DNA from: Acerihabitans arboris
GTDB taxonomy: Bacteria; Pseudomonadota; Gammaproteobacteria; Enterobacterales; Enterobacteriaceae
DNA length: 64,000 bases
NCBI RefSeq assembly: GCF_010131535.1
Contig: NZ_WUBS01000001.1
Coordinates: forward strand, 310,001-374,000
Direction of reading: 5' to 3'
Every line of letters begins with the position of its first letter. Within the stretch, counting starts at the first letter, position 1. Below the pieces are notes generated by a model. It did not search any database. It was not told the origin of the DNA and worked only from the letters and a program-made list of their open reading frames with translations. Positions 62,374 to 64,000 of the stretch are shown here, one piece after another. The position numbers and the translations under genes are program-made.

Positions 62374-64000
62374 ATGACTTCGACCCATCGCAAAACGCAC
62401 AGCTCCCATTGGGGGGCGTTCACCGCCCGCTGGCAAGACGACCGGCTGGTCATCACCCCGTTCAGCGGCGATCCCGATCCCAGCCCGCTGCTGCAGAACA
62501 TGGCCAACGCCCTCGGCCATCGGGCGCGTATCGCCGGCCCGATGGTGCGACGCGGCTGGCTGGAACAGGGCCCGGGGCCCGATAACCGCCGGGGCGCGGA
62601 CGAGTATGTCGCCCTGAGCTGGCCGGAGGCCTATGAGCGGGTGGCCGCCGAGTTGCAACGGGTAGCCGGAGAATCCGGGCCGGAGGCGATATTTGGCGGT
62701 TCCTACGGCTGGTCCAGCGCCGGGCGCTTTCATCATGCCCAGAGCCAGGTGCATCGCTTCCTTAATACCACGCTCGGCGGTTACGTCCGCTCGGTCAACA
62801 GCTATAGCTCCGGCGCGTCGGCGGTCCTGCTGCCGCATATCATCGGCGATATCAACGAAATCGCCCGCCGCGGCGTCAGTTGGCAGGAAATCGCGCAGCA
62901 CACCGAGGTCATGATCTCCTTCGGCGGCCTGGCGTTGAAAAATTCTCAGGTGGCCAGCGGCGGGCTGAGCGAGCATACCGAGCGTGGTTTTATTGACCAG
63001 GCGGCGCGGCGTGGCGCGGCCTTTATCTCGGTCAGTCCGCTGGAAAGCGATCTGCCCGCCGAGGCCCGGGGCGAGTGGCTGCCGATACGTCCCGGCACCG
63101 ACGCGGCGCTGATCCTCGCGCTGCTGCATGTGCTGGTAAGCCGACGGTGGAGTGATGAGGCGTTCCTGGCGCGCTACTGCGTCGGCTGGGAGAAGCTGGT
63201 GGCCTACCTCCGTGGCGACGCGGACGGACAGGTCCGCGATGCCGCCTGGGCGGCGCCCATCTGCGGCATCCCCGCGGCGCGTATCGAGGCGCTGGCGGCC
63301 AGGTTGCATGGGCGCAGGGTGATGGTGACGGTGGCGCACTCGCTGCAGCGGGCGGAACATGGCGAGCAGCCGGTATGGCTCGGGCTGGTGCTGGCGGCGG
63401 CGTTGGGGCAGCCGGGGCTGCCGGGAGGCGGCTACGCTTATGCGCTGGGCGCGCTGGGCCATTACGGCAAGCACCACAACCAGGTGGCGTTTCCGGCGCT
63501 GCCGCAGGGGAAAAACGGTATCGACCGGTTTATCCCGGTGGCGCGGGTGGCCGATATGCTGCTGCATCCCGGTGAGAAATTCTTTTACAACGGGCGTCAT
63601 CTTACCTATCCGTCCATCCGGCTGGCCTATTGGGCGGGCGGCAATCCGTTTCATCACCATCAGGACCTGGCGCGCCTGCGCCGGGCGTTTTGCCGGCTTG
63701 ATACGCTGATCGTGCATGAGACCGCCTGGACGGCAACGGCGCGCCATGCCGACATCGTACTGCCCGCCACCATGACGCTGGAACGGGAAGATATCGGCGG
63801 CGCGCCGACGGACCGGCATCTGGTTGCCATGCAGCAGGCGGCCGCGCCTTACGGCGAAGCGAAGGATGATTACGCCATCTTTACCGAACTGGCCCGGCGG
63901 CTCGGCGGGGAAGCAGCTTTCACCGAAGGACGCGGCGCCCGGGAATGGCTGGCGCATCTCTATCAGCAGATGCGTGAACGTCTGCGGGAACGTGACGTCA
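62374..64000 (+). CDS. Molybdopterin oxidoreductase of the DMSO-reductase family, BisC/TorZ-like (N-terminal part)
   Basis: The frame runs off the right edge; 542 residues of a roughly 770-residue enzyme are present. It begins MTSTHRKTHSSHWGAFTARW with no Tat signal, so it should be cytoplasmic like BisC. Motifs include FGGSYGWSSAGRFHHAQSQV (bis-MGD binding), SVNSYSSGAS at the position of the molybdenum-ligand serine, and AYWAGGNPFHH. S- or N-oxides are the usual substrates. It starts 34 bases after the ABC ATPase, so likely in the same operon. The ATG lacks a strong ribosome site. Confidence 0.9.
   Translation, partial: MTSTHRKTHSSHWGAFTARWQDDRLVITPFSGDPDPSPLLQNMANALGHRARIAGPMVRRGWLEQGPGPDNRRGADEYVALSWPEAYERVAAELQRVAGESGPEAIFGGSYGWSSAGRFHHAQSQVHRFLNTTLGGYVRSVNSYSSGASAVLLPHIIGDINEIARRGVSWQEIAQHTEVMISFGGLALKNSQVASGGLSEHTERGFIDQAARRGAAFISVSPLESDLPAEARGEWLPIRPGTDAALILALLHVLVSRRWSDEAFLARYCVGWEKLVAYLRGDADGQVRDAAWAAPICGIPAARIEALAARLHGRRVMVTVAHSLQRAEHGEQPVWLGLVLAAALGQPGLPGGGYAYALGALGHYGKHHNQVAFPALPQGKNGIDRFIPVARVADMLLHPGEKFFYNGRHLTYPSIRLAYWAGGNPFHHHQDLARLRRAFCRLDTLIVHETAWTATARHADIVLPATMTLEREDIGGAPTDRHLVAMQQAAAPYGEAKDDYAIFTELARRLGGEAAFTEGRGAREWLAHLYQQMRERLRERDV

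Overview
The window is a chromosomal segment of a gammaproteobacterium of the order Enterobacterales. Gene content and order from tamB to yjdC follow the 94-96 minute region of Escherichia coli, in the opposite orientation. The DNA is GC-rich. The nsrR gene between purA and rnr is decayed, several insertion-sequence remnants are present, and frdABCD, dcuA and yjeH are missing from their usual neighbourhoods. This pattern fits a Sodalis-like or related lineage undergoing gene loss, but genus assignment from sequence reading alone is tentative.

Positions 1-49950 are conserved core. In order they hold: the outer-membrane translocation pair tamA/tamB; msrA, paeA (ytfL), ytfK, ytfJ, cysQ, fklB and ytfB; the rpsF-priB-rpsR-rplI ribosomal operon; yjfP and bsmA; rnr and rlmB with a ruined nsrR; the purA, yjeT, hflKC, hflX, hfq, miaA, mutL, amiB, tsaE, nnr series; queG, a datA-like DnaA-box locus and two tRNA-Gly genes; orn, rsgA, psd, mscM; the EF-P set epmA, efp, epmB with blc, gdx and the entericidin pair ecnA/ecnB between them; groES-groEL behind a textbook sigma-32 promoter; fxsA, aspA, cutA, dsbD, yjdC. 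Regulatory elements that can be read directly include a guanidine-II riboswitch before gdx, an rpsF leader, several intrinsic terminators, and an unannotated promoter-terminator unit (about 10993-11075) that looks like an Hfq-type small RNA carrying a 14-base complement to the ArcZ seed.

At 49874 a tRNA-Phe gene marks the start of an accessory region. It contains a truncated P4-type integrase, an IS66 fragment, a LysR regulator with two short-chain dehydrogenases, an internally deleted IS4/Tn5-type element with intact 20-base terminal repeats, an AT-rich CPBP membrane protease gene, the tail of an MFS transporter, a jumble of IS3/IS5-type fragments, and an unrecognised membrane protein with a coiled coil.

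From about 58769 the sequence is GC-rich and intact again: alkB with a LexA-type operator just upstream of its start, then a tightly coupled operon of a polar amino-acid-type ABC importer (binding protein, permease, ATPase) followed by a cytoplasmic BisC/TorZ-like molybdopterin oxidoreductase that runs off the end of the window. The last group suggests import and reduction of an oxidised small molecule such as an S-oxide or N-oxide.
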